A stretch of 5,249 nucleotides of DNA, taken from contig CALCDB010000055.1 of NCBI GenBank assembly GCA_937901395.1, forward strand, positions 1 through 5,249. The letters are read 5' to 3'. The notes below the pieces were generated by a model, which saw only the letters and a program-made list of their open reading frames with translations, did not search any database and was not told where the DNA came from. The stretch is from an uncultured Verrucomicrobiota bacterium. GTDB taxonomy: Bacteria; Verrucomicrobiota; Kiritimatiellia; RFP12; UBA1067. Numbering within the stretch: the first letter of the stretch is position 1; each line of letters opens with the position of its first letter. This document shows positions 1-5,249 of this stretch, piece after piece. A program made the position numbers and the translations under genes.

Positions 1-1511
1 CGATCTACAAGCTCGACGTAGTCTCGATCCCGACGAACCGTCCCGTGAACCGCAAGGACGCCAACGACCAGATCTATCGCACGCAGCGCGAGAAGTTCAA
101 GGCGATAATCAGCGATGTGGCGGCGCGGCACGCCAAGGGACAGCCGATTCTGCTGGGCACGGTAGCGGTCGATACCTCGGAGGTGCTGTCGAGGATGCTT
201 TCGATCGCGCACATTCCCCATGAGGTGCTGAACGCGAAGAACCATGCTCGCGAGGCGGAGATCGTGTCGATGGCGGGTCAGCGCGGCGCGGTGACGATTG
301 CCACGAACATGGCCGGTCGTGGTACGGATATCAAGCTCGGGGAAGGCGTGACGGAACTGGGCGGATTGCACGTAATCGGTTCGGAGCGGCATGAATCGCG
401 GCGCATCGACCGTCAGTTGCGCGGGCGCTGTTCGCGTCAGGGCGATCCCGGCAGCTCGCAGTTCTTCATTTCGCTTGAGGATCAGTTGATGCGCCTATTT
501 GGTTCGCAGAAGATCGCCGGCATCATGCAGCGGTTGGGACTCAAGGAAGGCGAAGTGATGGAGCACAAGTGGCTCAATCATTCAGTCGAGGTTGCGCAAC
601 GGCGTGTGGAGCAACAGCATTTCGCGGTGCGCAAGCGCACGTTGGAATTCGACGATGTAATGAACAAGCAGCGTTCCATCGTATACGAATTGCGCGGGCG
701 CGTGCTTACGGGAGACAAGGATTCCGTTCACAATCTCATTCTCGATGTGATGAACGATTTGGTGATGACGCAAGCGGAGAGATATCTGTTCGATGCGAAG
801 GACGGTAGCTTGGTCGATTTCATGAACTGGCTTGGCGTCACATTCCCAATTACCGTAACGGAAGACGAGATTCGTCCATTGATGGGCACGCCGGAGAAGG
901 CGGGCGAGTTGGTGATGGCGCGGGTAATGGACGCGTATAACACAAAGTGCGAAGGCGAGGATCCCGATACTTTGCCGTTCATGGAGCGCGGCGTATTTTT
1001 GCAGGTAATCGATCGCGAGTGGCAAGATTATCTGCGAGCGATGGACGATCTTCGCACGGGAGTGAATCTTCGTGCGTACGGTCAGCGCGATCCGCTCATC
1101 GAATACAAGAAAGAGGCCTTTGATATGTTCGAGACGCTGATGACCACCATCAAGACCAAGGTGGTTTCGGCCGAGTTCCGTAGCGCCACGGTTTCGCGTA
1201 TGCAGGCGATGTTCCAGATGATGGCGCGTCGGGCGCGTACCAATCAATCGGAATTTGATTCTGCGGATAATGTAGCGAACGGCGGAGAAGCGAAGCCGAA
1301 AGCGGCGGAGCCGGCGAGGGAAGAGGCGGAGACGATTGGCGATGTGTTCGCGTCGATGATGTCGCAAGCTCGTGGCAGGGCGCCAGCGCCGATGATGCAG
1401 GCGCAGCCCGCAGCGGGAGCGGCGCCGAAGAGTCAGGTCGGGCGAAACGATCCGTGTCCATGTGGTTCAGGTAAAAAATACAAGAAATGCTGTGGGAGGG
1501 GCTTGGTATGA
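1..1511 (+). CDS. secA: SecA, preprotein translocase ATPase, C-terminal part (5' end cut by window)
   Basis: SecA is the cytoplasmic motor ATPase that drives unfolded preproteins through the SecYEG channel. The frame is open from base 3, with about 502 visible codons. The family is usually about 850-1000 residues, so roughly the first 40-45% lies outside the window. The visible part starts at the conserved IYKLDVVSIPTNRPV stretch entering the second helicase lobe. It continues with helicase motif V (ATNMAGRGTDIKLG, about 296-341), motif VI (QLRGRCSRQGDPG, 414-452) and the following SLEDQLMRLFG. The helical wing and scaffold regions follow, then an Ala/Glu/Pro-rich linker (about 1270-1440). 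The protein ends in a zinc-binding SecB/ribosome-interaction tail with the CxC-x8-CC pattern (DPCPCGSGKKYKKCC, about 1449-1496). The GTG at 45 is an internal codon, not a start. The stop overlaps the ispD start by ATGA. No internal frameshift was seen. Confidence 0.97.
   Translation, partial: IYKLDVVSIPTNRPVNRKDANDQIYRTQREKFKAIISDVAARHAKGQPILLGTVAVDTSEVLSRMLSIAHIPHEVLNAKNHAREAEIVSMAGQRGAVTIATNMAGRGTDIKLGEGVTELGGLHVIGSERHESRRIDRQLRGRCSRQGDPGSSQFFISLEDQLMRLFGSQKIAGIMQRLGLKEGEVMEHKWLNHSVEVAQRRVEQQHFAVRKRTLEFDDVMNKQRSIVYELRGRVLTGDKDSVHNLILDVMNDLVMTQAERYLFDAKDGSLVDFMNWLGVTFPITVTEDEIRPLMGTPEKAGELVMARVMDAYNTKCEGEDPDTLPFMERGVFLQVIDREWQDYLRAMDDLRTGVNLRAYGQRDPLIEYKKEAFDMFETLMTTIKTKVVSAEFRSATVSRMQAMFQMMARRARTNQSEFDSADNVANGGEAKPKAAEPAREEAETIGDVFASMMSQARGRAPAPMMQAQPAAGAAPKSQVGRNDPCPCGSGKKYKKCCGRGLV
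1494..1499 (+). promoter_or_regulatory. Ribosome binding site of ispD
   Basis: GGGAGG lies 8 bases upstream of ATG 1508, inside the last codons of secA. It decides the ispD start. An earlier in-frame ATG at 1487 would add seven residues before the canonical MTTAIILAAG N-terminus and has no comparable Shine-Dalgarno sequence. The ATG at 1508 overlaps the secA stop (ATGA), as expected for translational coupling. Confidence 0.8.
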
Positions 1512-2165
1512 CAACTGCGATTATCTTAGCGGCTGGAAAGTCGGAACGGATGGGGAGCGGAGTCGATAAGGCGTTCCTATCTTTGGTCAATAAGCCGGTC
1601 GTGGCGTGGAGCTTGATTGCATTCGAGCGTTGCCCCAACATCGACCGCATCGTATTGGTAGTTCGCAAGGATCAGATGCTTGCTTCTCAAGCGGTGGTCA
1701 AGATGTTCGGCATTTCCAAAATCGACAAGATCGTGGCTGGCGGGGCGCGTCGTCAGGGATCGGTATTGGCGGGTCTGGCGGCCTGCGATGTCGATACTCG
1801 TTACGTGGTAATTCACGATGGCGCACGCCCGTTCGTTACATCCGCGCTCATTTCGGATGTAGTCAAGACGGTCGCGAGAGTCGGCGCGGTTACGGTAGGG
1901 CGGCCGATGACGGATACGGTGAAGCGTTGCGCGAAAGGGACTACCGTAAGCGAGACGATTCCTCGCGAGAAGTTGTGGCAGGCAAGCGTTTCAGGCGAAG
2001 GAATTGCGTGATGCCTACAAGGCGCTCGGGGATCGCGAAGTGACCGACGATTGCATGGCGGTCGAGCTTAACGGGACGCCTGTGAAGATCCTTCAGTATC
2101 TTAAGCCGAATTTCAAGATCACGACTGCGGAGGATATTCAGCTCGCCGCTGCGCTTCTGAAGTAA
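1508..2165 (+). pseudogene. ispD: IspD, 2-C-methyl-D-erythritol 4-phosphate cytidylyltransferase, frameshifted
   Basis: IspD joins CTP and MEP to give CDP-methylerythritol and pyrophosphate, the third step of the MEP isoprenoid pathway. The first frame runs from ATG 1508 to a TGA at 2009-2011 and encodes 167 residues. Visible motifs are the LAAGKSERMG nucleotide loop (R14), K21, GGARRQGSVLAGL (78-90), HDGARP (103-108) and MTDTVKR (134-140). After LWQ (ends 1981) the homology jumps to the +1 frame. From CAA 1983 that frame reads QAFQAKELRDAYKALGD, then TDDCMAVEL, and then KPNFKITTAEDIQLAAALLK up to TAA 2163-2165. Homologues have about four residues of an A-x-T-P type between WQ and QAF (E. coli LWHALTPQFF). 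Only one base remains there, so about 11 bases are missing. The truncated product would lose the family's C-terminal catalytic lysine (codon 2115-2117 here). The rejoined length would be about 222 residues, normal for IspD. The break is either a real mutation or a sequence/assembly error. IspD identity is near certain; true pseudogene status is not. Confidence 0.85.
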
Positions 2166-2169
2166 AGGA
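2164..2169 (+). promoter_or_regulatory. Ribosome binding site of the metallophosphoesterase gene
   Basis: AAAGGA lies four bases before ATG 2174, a slightly short spacing, and overlaps the TAA that ends the downstream ispD frame (2163-2165). In an intact ispD, ribosomes would terminate on top of this site. With the frameshift they stop at 2011 instead, about 160 bases earlier, which could weaken coupling to the next gene. That consequence is inference. Confidence 0.6.
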
Positions 2170-2173
2170 AATA

Positions 2174-2905
2174 ATGGGTAAACGCATAGCCATATTTGGA
2201 GATGTGCATTCAAATATCGATGCGCTTGACGTGGTGCTCGCTGATTGTCGCGAGCAGGGGGTAACGGATTATCTTTGCACGGGCGATATAGTAGGTTACA
2301 ACGCTTCGCCGCACGAGTGTTTGGCGAAGATACGCGAATTGGGGTGCCCAATCGTGATGGGGAACCACGACTACTACGTATCCTCAAGGCAGAATCTTTC
2401 GGACTTCAACCCAATCGCGGCGGAGGTGATTTTGTGGACGCGCAAGCAATTATCAATGGAAGAAATACTCTTCTTGCGTTCCTTGCCGTTCGTAGTTACG
2501 AAGATGGGCATTACCTTAGTGCATTCCACGATGGACAATCCAGAGACATTCGGTTATGTGTTCGACCATTTTCAAGCGGAGGCGAACTTCATCAATCAGA
2601 TTACGCCGCTATGCTTTTATGGTCACACGCATTGTCCCACGATCTACGAGAAGCAGATTGGCGCGGTCTATCGGATCGATGCGCAGAATTTCAAGTTGCC
2701 GATTGGCAGAAAGTACTTCATCAACGTGGGCTCGGTAGGCCAACCGCGCGATGGGGACGCGCGCGCTTCCTACGTGATTTACGATGTAATGGAGCGGATG
2801 GTATACTTCCGTCGTTTGGAATATGATGTGGCTAAGGCTCAGGCGAGGATTCGTGCAGCGGGTCTACATGAGCGATTGGCCGAGAGATTGGAGATTGGAC
2901 AATGA
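2174..2905 (+). CDS. Metallophosphoesterase family protein (YfcE/MJ0936-like predicted phosphodiesterase)
   Basis: This is a 243-residue cytoplasmic protein of the calcineurin-like phosphoesterase superfamily; the substrate cannot be read from the sequence. The dimetal signature is complete and in order: GDVHSN (D10, H12), GDIVGYN (D38), GNHD (63-66, N64, H65, D66), a VHST histidine (H117) and GHTH (150-153). The NVGSVGQPRDGD block (184-195) typical of the small bacterial YfcE/MJ0936 group follows. The middle segment FNPIAAEVILWTRKQL is also characteristic of this subgroup. There is no signal peptide or membrane segment. The start is the first ATG with a Shine-Dalgarno sequence and puts the metal motif eight residues from the N-terminus, as usual. 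The gene begins 8 bases after the ispD remnant and its TGA overlaps the rfbA start by ATGA, so it probably shares their transcript. The family includes phosphodiesterases and nucleotide hydrolases, and no specific choice is justified. Confidence 0.9.
   Translation: MGKRIAIFGDVHSNIDALDVVLADCREQGVTDYLCTGDIVGYNASPHECLAKIRELGCPIVMGNHDYYVSSRQNLSDFNPIAAEVILWTRKQLSMEEILFLRSLPFVVTKMGITLVHSTMDNPETFGYVFDHFQAEANFINQITPLCFYGHTHCPTIYEKQIGAVYRIDAQNFKLPIGRKYFINVGSVGQPRDGDARASYVIYDVMERMVYFRRLEYDVAKAQARIRAAGLHERLAERLEIGQ
2890..2893 (+). promoter_or_regulatory. Ribosome binding site of rfbA
   Basis: GGAG is placed 8 bases before ATG 2902, within the last codons of the phosphoesterase gene. It spans the junction of a small direct duplication, GAGATTG at 2884-2890 and again at 2891-2897. 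The start ATG overlaps the upstream TGA, implying coupled translation. Confidence 0.65.
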
Positions 2906-3762
2906 GAAAAGGCATTATCCTGGCGGGTGGCGCGGGGTCGCGGTTGCACCCATTGACGCGCGTAGTATCAAAGCAGTTGTTGCCGGTTTACGACAAGCCG
3001 ATGATTTTCTATCCGCTTTCGACGCTGATGCTGGCGGGTATTCGCGAAATTCTCATAATCTCCACGCCGATCGACTTGCCGATGTTTGAGCGGCTGCTGG
3101 GGGATGGTTCGCAGTTGGGCTTGAAGTTCTCGTACAAGGTTCAGGAAGTTCCGAATGGCCTCGCGCAGGCGTTTGTGCTGGGCAAGGAATTCATCGGCGA
3201 TGATGATGTGTGCCTCGTGTTGGGCGACAATATTTTCTATGGGGCGGACTTGCCGAGAATGTTGCGCGCGGTCAACGAATCGAAGGCTCCGACGGTATTC
3301 GGTTATCGCGTGGTCGATCCGGAGCGTTATGGCGTCGTCGAGTTCGACAAGACCGGCAAGGCGGTATCGCTCGAGGAGAAACCTGCGAAGCCGAAATCCA
3401 ATTACGCGGTAGTGGGGCTTTATTTCTATCCTAATTCCGTTGTGAAGATCGCGGAGGCGCTTAAGCCGTCAGCGCGCGGGGAATACGAGATCACCGATGT
3501 CAATCGTGAATACTTGCAGCGAGGTGAGCTCAAGGTCGAGGTAATGTCGCGTGGGTTCGCTTGGTTGGATACGGGAACGCATCAATCGCTTGCGGATGCG
3601 ACGAATTTCGTGCGTGCGATCATCGAGCGCCAAGGATTGCAGATGAGTTGCATCGAAGAGATCGCATGGACGCGTGGATGGATCGACGATGACCAACTTC
3701 GCAAGTTGGCGGATTCGTATGGCAAGTCATCCTACGGGCAGTACTTGAAGCGCCTCGTCTAA
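2902..3762 (+). CDS. rfbA: Glucose-1-phosphate thymidylyltransferase (RfbA/RmlA)
   Basis: This enzyme joins dTTP and glucose 1-phosphate to make dTDP-glucose and pyrophosphate. It is the entry step to dTDP-L-rhamnose and other dTDP-sugars for surface glycans. The 286-residue protein has normal family length and is collinear with E. coli RmlA. Visible motifs are the nucleotide loop LAGGAGSRLHPLT (7-19), SKQLLPVYDKPMIFYPLS (23-40), PNGLAQAF (84-91), GDNIFYG (108-114, metal aspartate D109), EEKP (158-161), VGLYFYP (171-177), GEYEITDVN (193-201) and AWLDTGT (220-226, second metal aspartate D223). The C-terminal part (IEEIAWTRGWI, ending YGQYLKRLV) is also typical of short-form RmlA. The later pathway genes rfbB, rfbC and rfbD are not in the window. 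Since the opposing gene starts four bases downstream, they do not follow directly in this operon. No abnormal residues were noticed. Confidence 0.96.
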   Translation: MRKGIILAGGAGSRLHPLTRVVSKQLLPVYDKPMIFYPLSTLMLAGIREILIISTPIDLPMFERLLGDGSQLGLKFSYKVQEVPNGLAQAFVLGKEFIGDDDVCLVLGDNIFYGADLPRMLRAVNESKAPTVFGYRVVDPERYGVVEFDKTGKAVSLEEKPAKPKSNYAVVGLYFYPNSVVKIAEALKPSARGEYEITDVNREYLQRGELKVEVMSRGFAWLDTGTHQSLADATNFVRAIIERQGLQMSCIEEIAWTRGWIDDDQLRKLADSYGKSSYGQYLKRLV

Positions 3763-3766
3763 ATAC

Positions 3767-4810
3767 TCACCTTATCGAAGCAACTGCCTTTCGTGCGGTA
3801 GCGAAGGCCATAGTTAGATTGTAGCCACCAGTCGGTCCATCGATATTCATCACCTCGCCGGCGAAATAAAGCCCAGGAATCAAGCGCGACTCCATCGTCT
3901 TCGGGTCGATTTCGTCCAGCGCGATTCCCCCGATGGTGACGATTGCCTCCTTTACCGGACGCGGCCTAAGATTCTTGAATTGCAGGCGATTATGGGCGAA
4001 CCAAACCTCAAGAGTATAGTCGTTTAGTTTCGCGTGTTCTATGAAGCGCTGACAATTGTAGATGGCGGCGCCGGAAAGTCCGAAACTCTCGCAATCCACT
4101 TCACCACGATAATCGAACAGCGTTTTACCCTCGCGATCGATAACCTTGGCGCGTCCATCCTCAAACCGATTGCCAGATAGCGAAGTGATTGCGCGCTCGG
4201 AGGTCTCGAGGCCGATCAATCCCGGACGATAGGGAACGAGATGATGGCCGAGGGATTTGGCGAAGGATTGTCCATCACCAACCGAACCCGTCTTGGGGTA
4301 GCTTACTCCACCCGTGGCGATGAGCACATTTTCCGCCCAAAGAGTGAAGTTCTTGGTTGCGATGATAAAGCCGGTCTTCATGCGTTGAATGCCGATTACC
4401 GGGGAGTTGGTGATAATCGGCACTTCGCTATCGCGCAACATATCGCCGAAAGCATGCACGATAGTCGTGGCCTTGCCATCAGCTGGGAACATTCGTCCAT
4501 CCGCCATTCTCCGCAATGGCACATCGAGCGACTTGAAGCCCGCGATGATCTGCCGCGGCGGACACTCCCGAATCGCCGCGGCGACAAAGTCCTTCGCTTC
4601 GCCGACATCGGCGAGGAACTGTTCGGCGGAAATGTCCTTCGTGAAGTTGCAGCGTCCGTTCGCCGTCATCAGCACCTTCGAGCCGAGGCGCGCCTTGCGC
4701 TCGATGAGGACGCAGGGGATGCGCCGCTCGGCCGCGACGGCCGCGGCGAACATGCCGGCCGCCCCGCCGCCGACAATCGCAAGTTTCACAGGTGTATGCT
4801 TCGGTGCCAC
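3767..4810 (-). CDS. NAD(P)/FAD-dependent oxidoreductase, BaiN/HI0933 (YhiN) family
   Basis: This is a 347-residue predicted cytoplasmic flavoprotein. Evidence is the N-terminal Rossmann FAD motif KLAIVGGGAAGM (9-20), an acidic strand end (LIERKARLG), TANGRCNFTK (49-58; the family's GGRCN element), ATGGVSYPKTGSVGDG (165-180), FGLSGAAI (243-250), and the C-terminal FAD block YFAGEVMNIDG-PTGGYNL (315-332). Members have been described as aminoacetone oxidase-like or as BaiN bile-acid pathway reductases, but the physiological substrate is mostly unknown and none is claimed here. The start is GTG 4810, supported by AGAGG six bases upstream and by lying one base after the fabH stop. An internal GTG (V8) is a weaker alternative. 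The protein is about 50-60 residues shorter than the roughly 400-residue family norm. The shortfall appears to lie between about residues 255 and 287, where the inserted domain normally sits. GC content is visibly higher in the first 100 codons than in the rest. Confidence 0.9.
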   Translation of the reverse strand: MAPKHTPVKLAIVGGGAAGMFAAAVAAERRIPCVLIERKARLGSKVLMTANGRCNFTKDISAEQFLADVGEAKDFVAAAIRECPPRQIIAGFKSLDVPLRRMADGRMFPADGKATTIVHAFGDMLRDSEVPIITNSPVIGIQRMKTGFIIATKNFTLWAENVLIATGGVSYPKTGSVGDGQSFAKSLGHHLVPYRPGLIGLETSERAITSLSGNRFEDGRAKVIDREGKTLFDYRGEVDCESFGLSGAAIYNCQRFIEHAKLNDYTLEVWFAHNRLQFKNLRPRPVKEAIVTIGGIALDEIDPKTMESRLIPGLYFAGEVMNIDGPTGGYNLTMAFATARKAVASIR

Positions 4811-4811
4811 G

Positions 4812-5249
4812 TCAGACCTCTACGACCGAAAACATGCAGTCCGCGCCGATTTCGATCAGTCCGAGCGAGACGGACAGCCCTCCGCCGAAGCCGGCGAAGA
4901 GAACCGGACCTCTCACGCCCTTCCACGCGATCGTCGCGGGAATCGAGGCGGACGAGAGATTGCCGAGTTCGTCGCACGAAATCGCCGTCTGCTCCTCCGC
5001 GATCCCCACGCTCTTCGCCAGCTGCCGCACCATGTAGACGTTGGGCTGATGGGGGACGAAGCTGTTAGCTGTTAGCTGTTGGCTGTTAGCAGACAGAAAC
5101 TCCTTGATGTACGCGACGACGTCGGTGGCGACGAACTTGAAGACGCCGAAGCCGTCCATCTGGATCGTGCCGCCCTCGGACAGCTTCAGCGCCCCGCCCT
5201 TCGCCCCGTCCGACCAGAAGGCAAAACGCCACCCTTCTCTGTGTCTCCG
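4812..5249 (-). CDS. fabH: 3-oxoacyl-ACP synthase III (FabH-like), C-terminal part (5' end beyond window)
   Basis: FabH condenses an acyl-CoA, usually acetyl-CoA, with malonyl-ACP to start type II fatty acid synthesis. The minus-strand frame is open from the right edge for 145 residues, a little under half of a typical 320-330-residue protein. The N-terminal half with the catalytic cysteine is outside. Visible are SDGAKGGALKL (13-23), QMDGFGVFKF (30-39), FVPHQPN (64-70) carrying the catalytic histidine H67, GNLSSASIP (96-104) carrying the catalytic asparagine N97, and LFAGFGGGLSV (117-127). The His-to-Asn spacing of 30 matches E. coli H244 and N274. ATG 5159 (codon for M31) is internal, since conserved FabH sequence continues upstream of it. 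The C-terminus is some ten residues longer than the usual end after the last strand. A heptamer repeat encodes residues 54-63 in the loop just before the catalytic histidine. FabH-like enzymes of secondary metabolism share these motifs, so the precise substrate is uncertain. Confidence 0.9.
   Translation of the reverse strand, partial: RRHREGWRFAFWSDGAKGGALKLSEGGTIQMDGFGVFKFVATDVVAYIKEFLSANSQQLTANSFVPHQPNVYMVRQLAKSVGIAEEQTAISCDELGNLSSASIPATIAWKGVRGPVLFAGFGGGLSVSLGLIEIGADCMFSVVEV
4817..4821 (-). promoter_or_regulatory. Ribosome binding site of the BaiN-family gene
   Basis: Read on the minus strand, AGAGG sits six bases before the GTG at 4810-4808, inside the last codons of fabH. It supports the non-ATG start and, with the TGA-C-GTG junction, suggests that ribosomes finishing fabH reinitiate here. 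Confidence 0.7.
5061..5090. repeat. Heptamer tandem repeat inside fabH (four GCTGTTA-type units)
   Basis: On the plus strand the units are GCTGTTA (5061-5067), GCTGTTA (5068-5074), GCTGTTG (5075-5081) and GCTGTTA (5082-5088), followed by a partial GC. On the coding (minus) strand the units read TAACAGC and are translated as SANSQQLTANS, between FabH helix FL and FVPHQPN. The heptamer unit is not a multiple of three, so each copy is read in a different phase. Similar low-complexity heptamers are dispersed in several bacterial genomes. Whether this one is dispersed in its host cannot be seen here. It is too short and spacerless to be a CRISPR. Confidence 0.9.

Noticed and set aside
45..47. GTG as a possible start of the secA reading frame
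   Set aside because: The same frame is open from base 3 and encodes conserved SecA residues upstream (IYKLDVVSIPTNRP), so the gene starts outside the window.
582..1367. Long minus-strand open frame (261 codons) opposite secA
   Set aside because: Its product is Arg/His/Leu-rich with no recognisable domain, and it lies wholly opposite strongly conserved SecA sequence. It is a shadow of the codon bias.
1487..1489. Upstream ATG as the ispD start
   Set aside because: It would add seven non-conserved residues that lie within the secA tail, and it lacks a good ribosome binding site. ATG 1508 has GGGAGG at 8 bases and gives the standard IspD N-terminus.
1982..2011. Programmed +1 frameshift as an explanation for the split ispD
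   Set aside because: A +1 slip would restore the frame but still leave about four conserved residues missing. No known slippery site or stimulatory element is evident.
3786..3808. Imperfect stem-loop (GCCTTTCG / CGAAGGC with an 8-base loop) as an rfbA terminator
   Set aside because: It lies inside the coding end of the opposing gene, has a bulge and no T-run after it on either strand. Such a hairpin can arise by chance.
4241..5068. Long plus-strand open frame (275 codons) opposite the flavoprotein and fabH genes
   Set aside because: It spans the junction of two well-supported minus-strand genes and its translation is Arg-rich low-complexity sequence. It is a shadow frame.
5061..5090. CRISPR array or regulatory iteron
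   Set aside because: The units are 7 bases, directly adjacent, without spacers, and are translated within a conserved FabH frame.
5157..5159. ATG as the start of a short independent gene on the minus strand
   Set aside because: Conserved FabH sequence (SDGAKGGALKL) continues in frame upstream to the window edge, so this methionine is internal.

Overview
The window is ordinary, densely packed bacterial chromosome with six protein-coding loci and almost no intergenic DNA. There is no sign of a phage, transposon, plasmid, CRISPR array or RNA gene. Four loci run rightward: the C-terminal part of secA (cut by the left edge), ispD (apparently broken by a frameshift), a metallophosphoesterase, and a glucose-1-phosphate thymidylyltransferase (rfbA/rmlA). 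Two run leftward from the right edge: the C-terminal part of a FabH-type 3-oxoacyl-ACP synthase III, then a BaiN/HI0933-family flavoprotein. The two groups converge at 3763-3766 with only four bases between the stop codons.

The sequence suggests a Gram-negative, diderm-type bacterium with moderate to high GC. It has MEP-pathway isoprenoid synthesis, type II fatty acid synthesis and dTDP-sugar synthesis (usually for O-antigen or other surface glycans). The SecA wording around helicase motif VI (GRCSRQGDPGSS) reminds me of the Planctomycetes-Verrucomicrobia-Chlamydiae side, for example Lentisphaerota or Kiritimatiellota. That is recall from memory and low confidence.

Rightward group: secA and ispD overlap by ATGA. 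ispD ends 8 bases before the metallophosphoesterase, which in turn overlaps rfbA by ATGA. This spacing points to one co-transcribed, translationally coupled unit of housekeeping and envelope genes. Leftward group: the fabH stop and the flavoprotein GTG start are one base apart, again suggesting coupling.

Two observations deserve attention. First, ispD reads as a good IspD in one frame to about position 1981 and continues as a good IspD in another frame from 1983 to 2165. About 11 bases covering a conserved active-site loop appear to be missing. Second, a heptamer tandem repeat (four GCTGTTA-type units, 5061-5090) lies inside fabH in place of a surface loop. Its single degenerate base falls at the one repeat phase that would otherwise be an in-frame TAA stop. 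I found no convincing previously undescribed multi-gene system.
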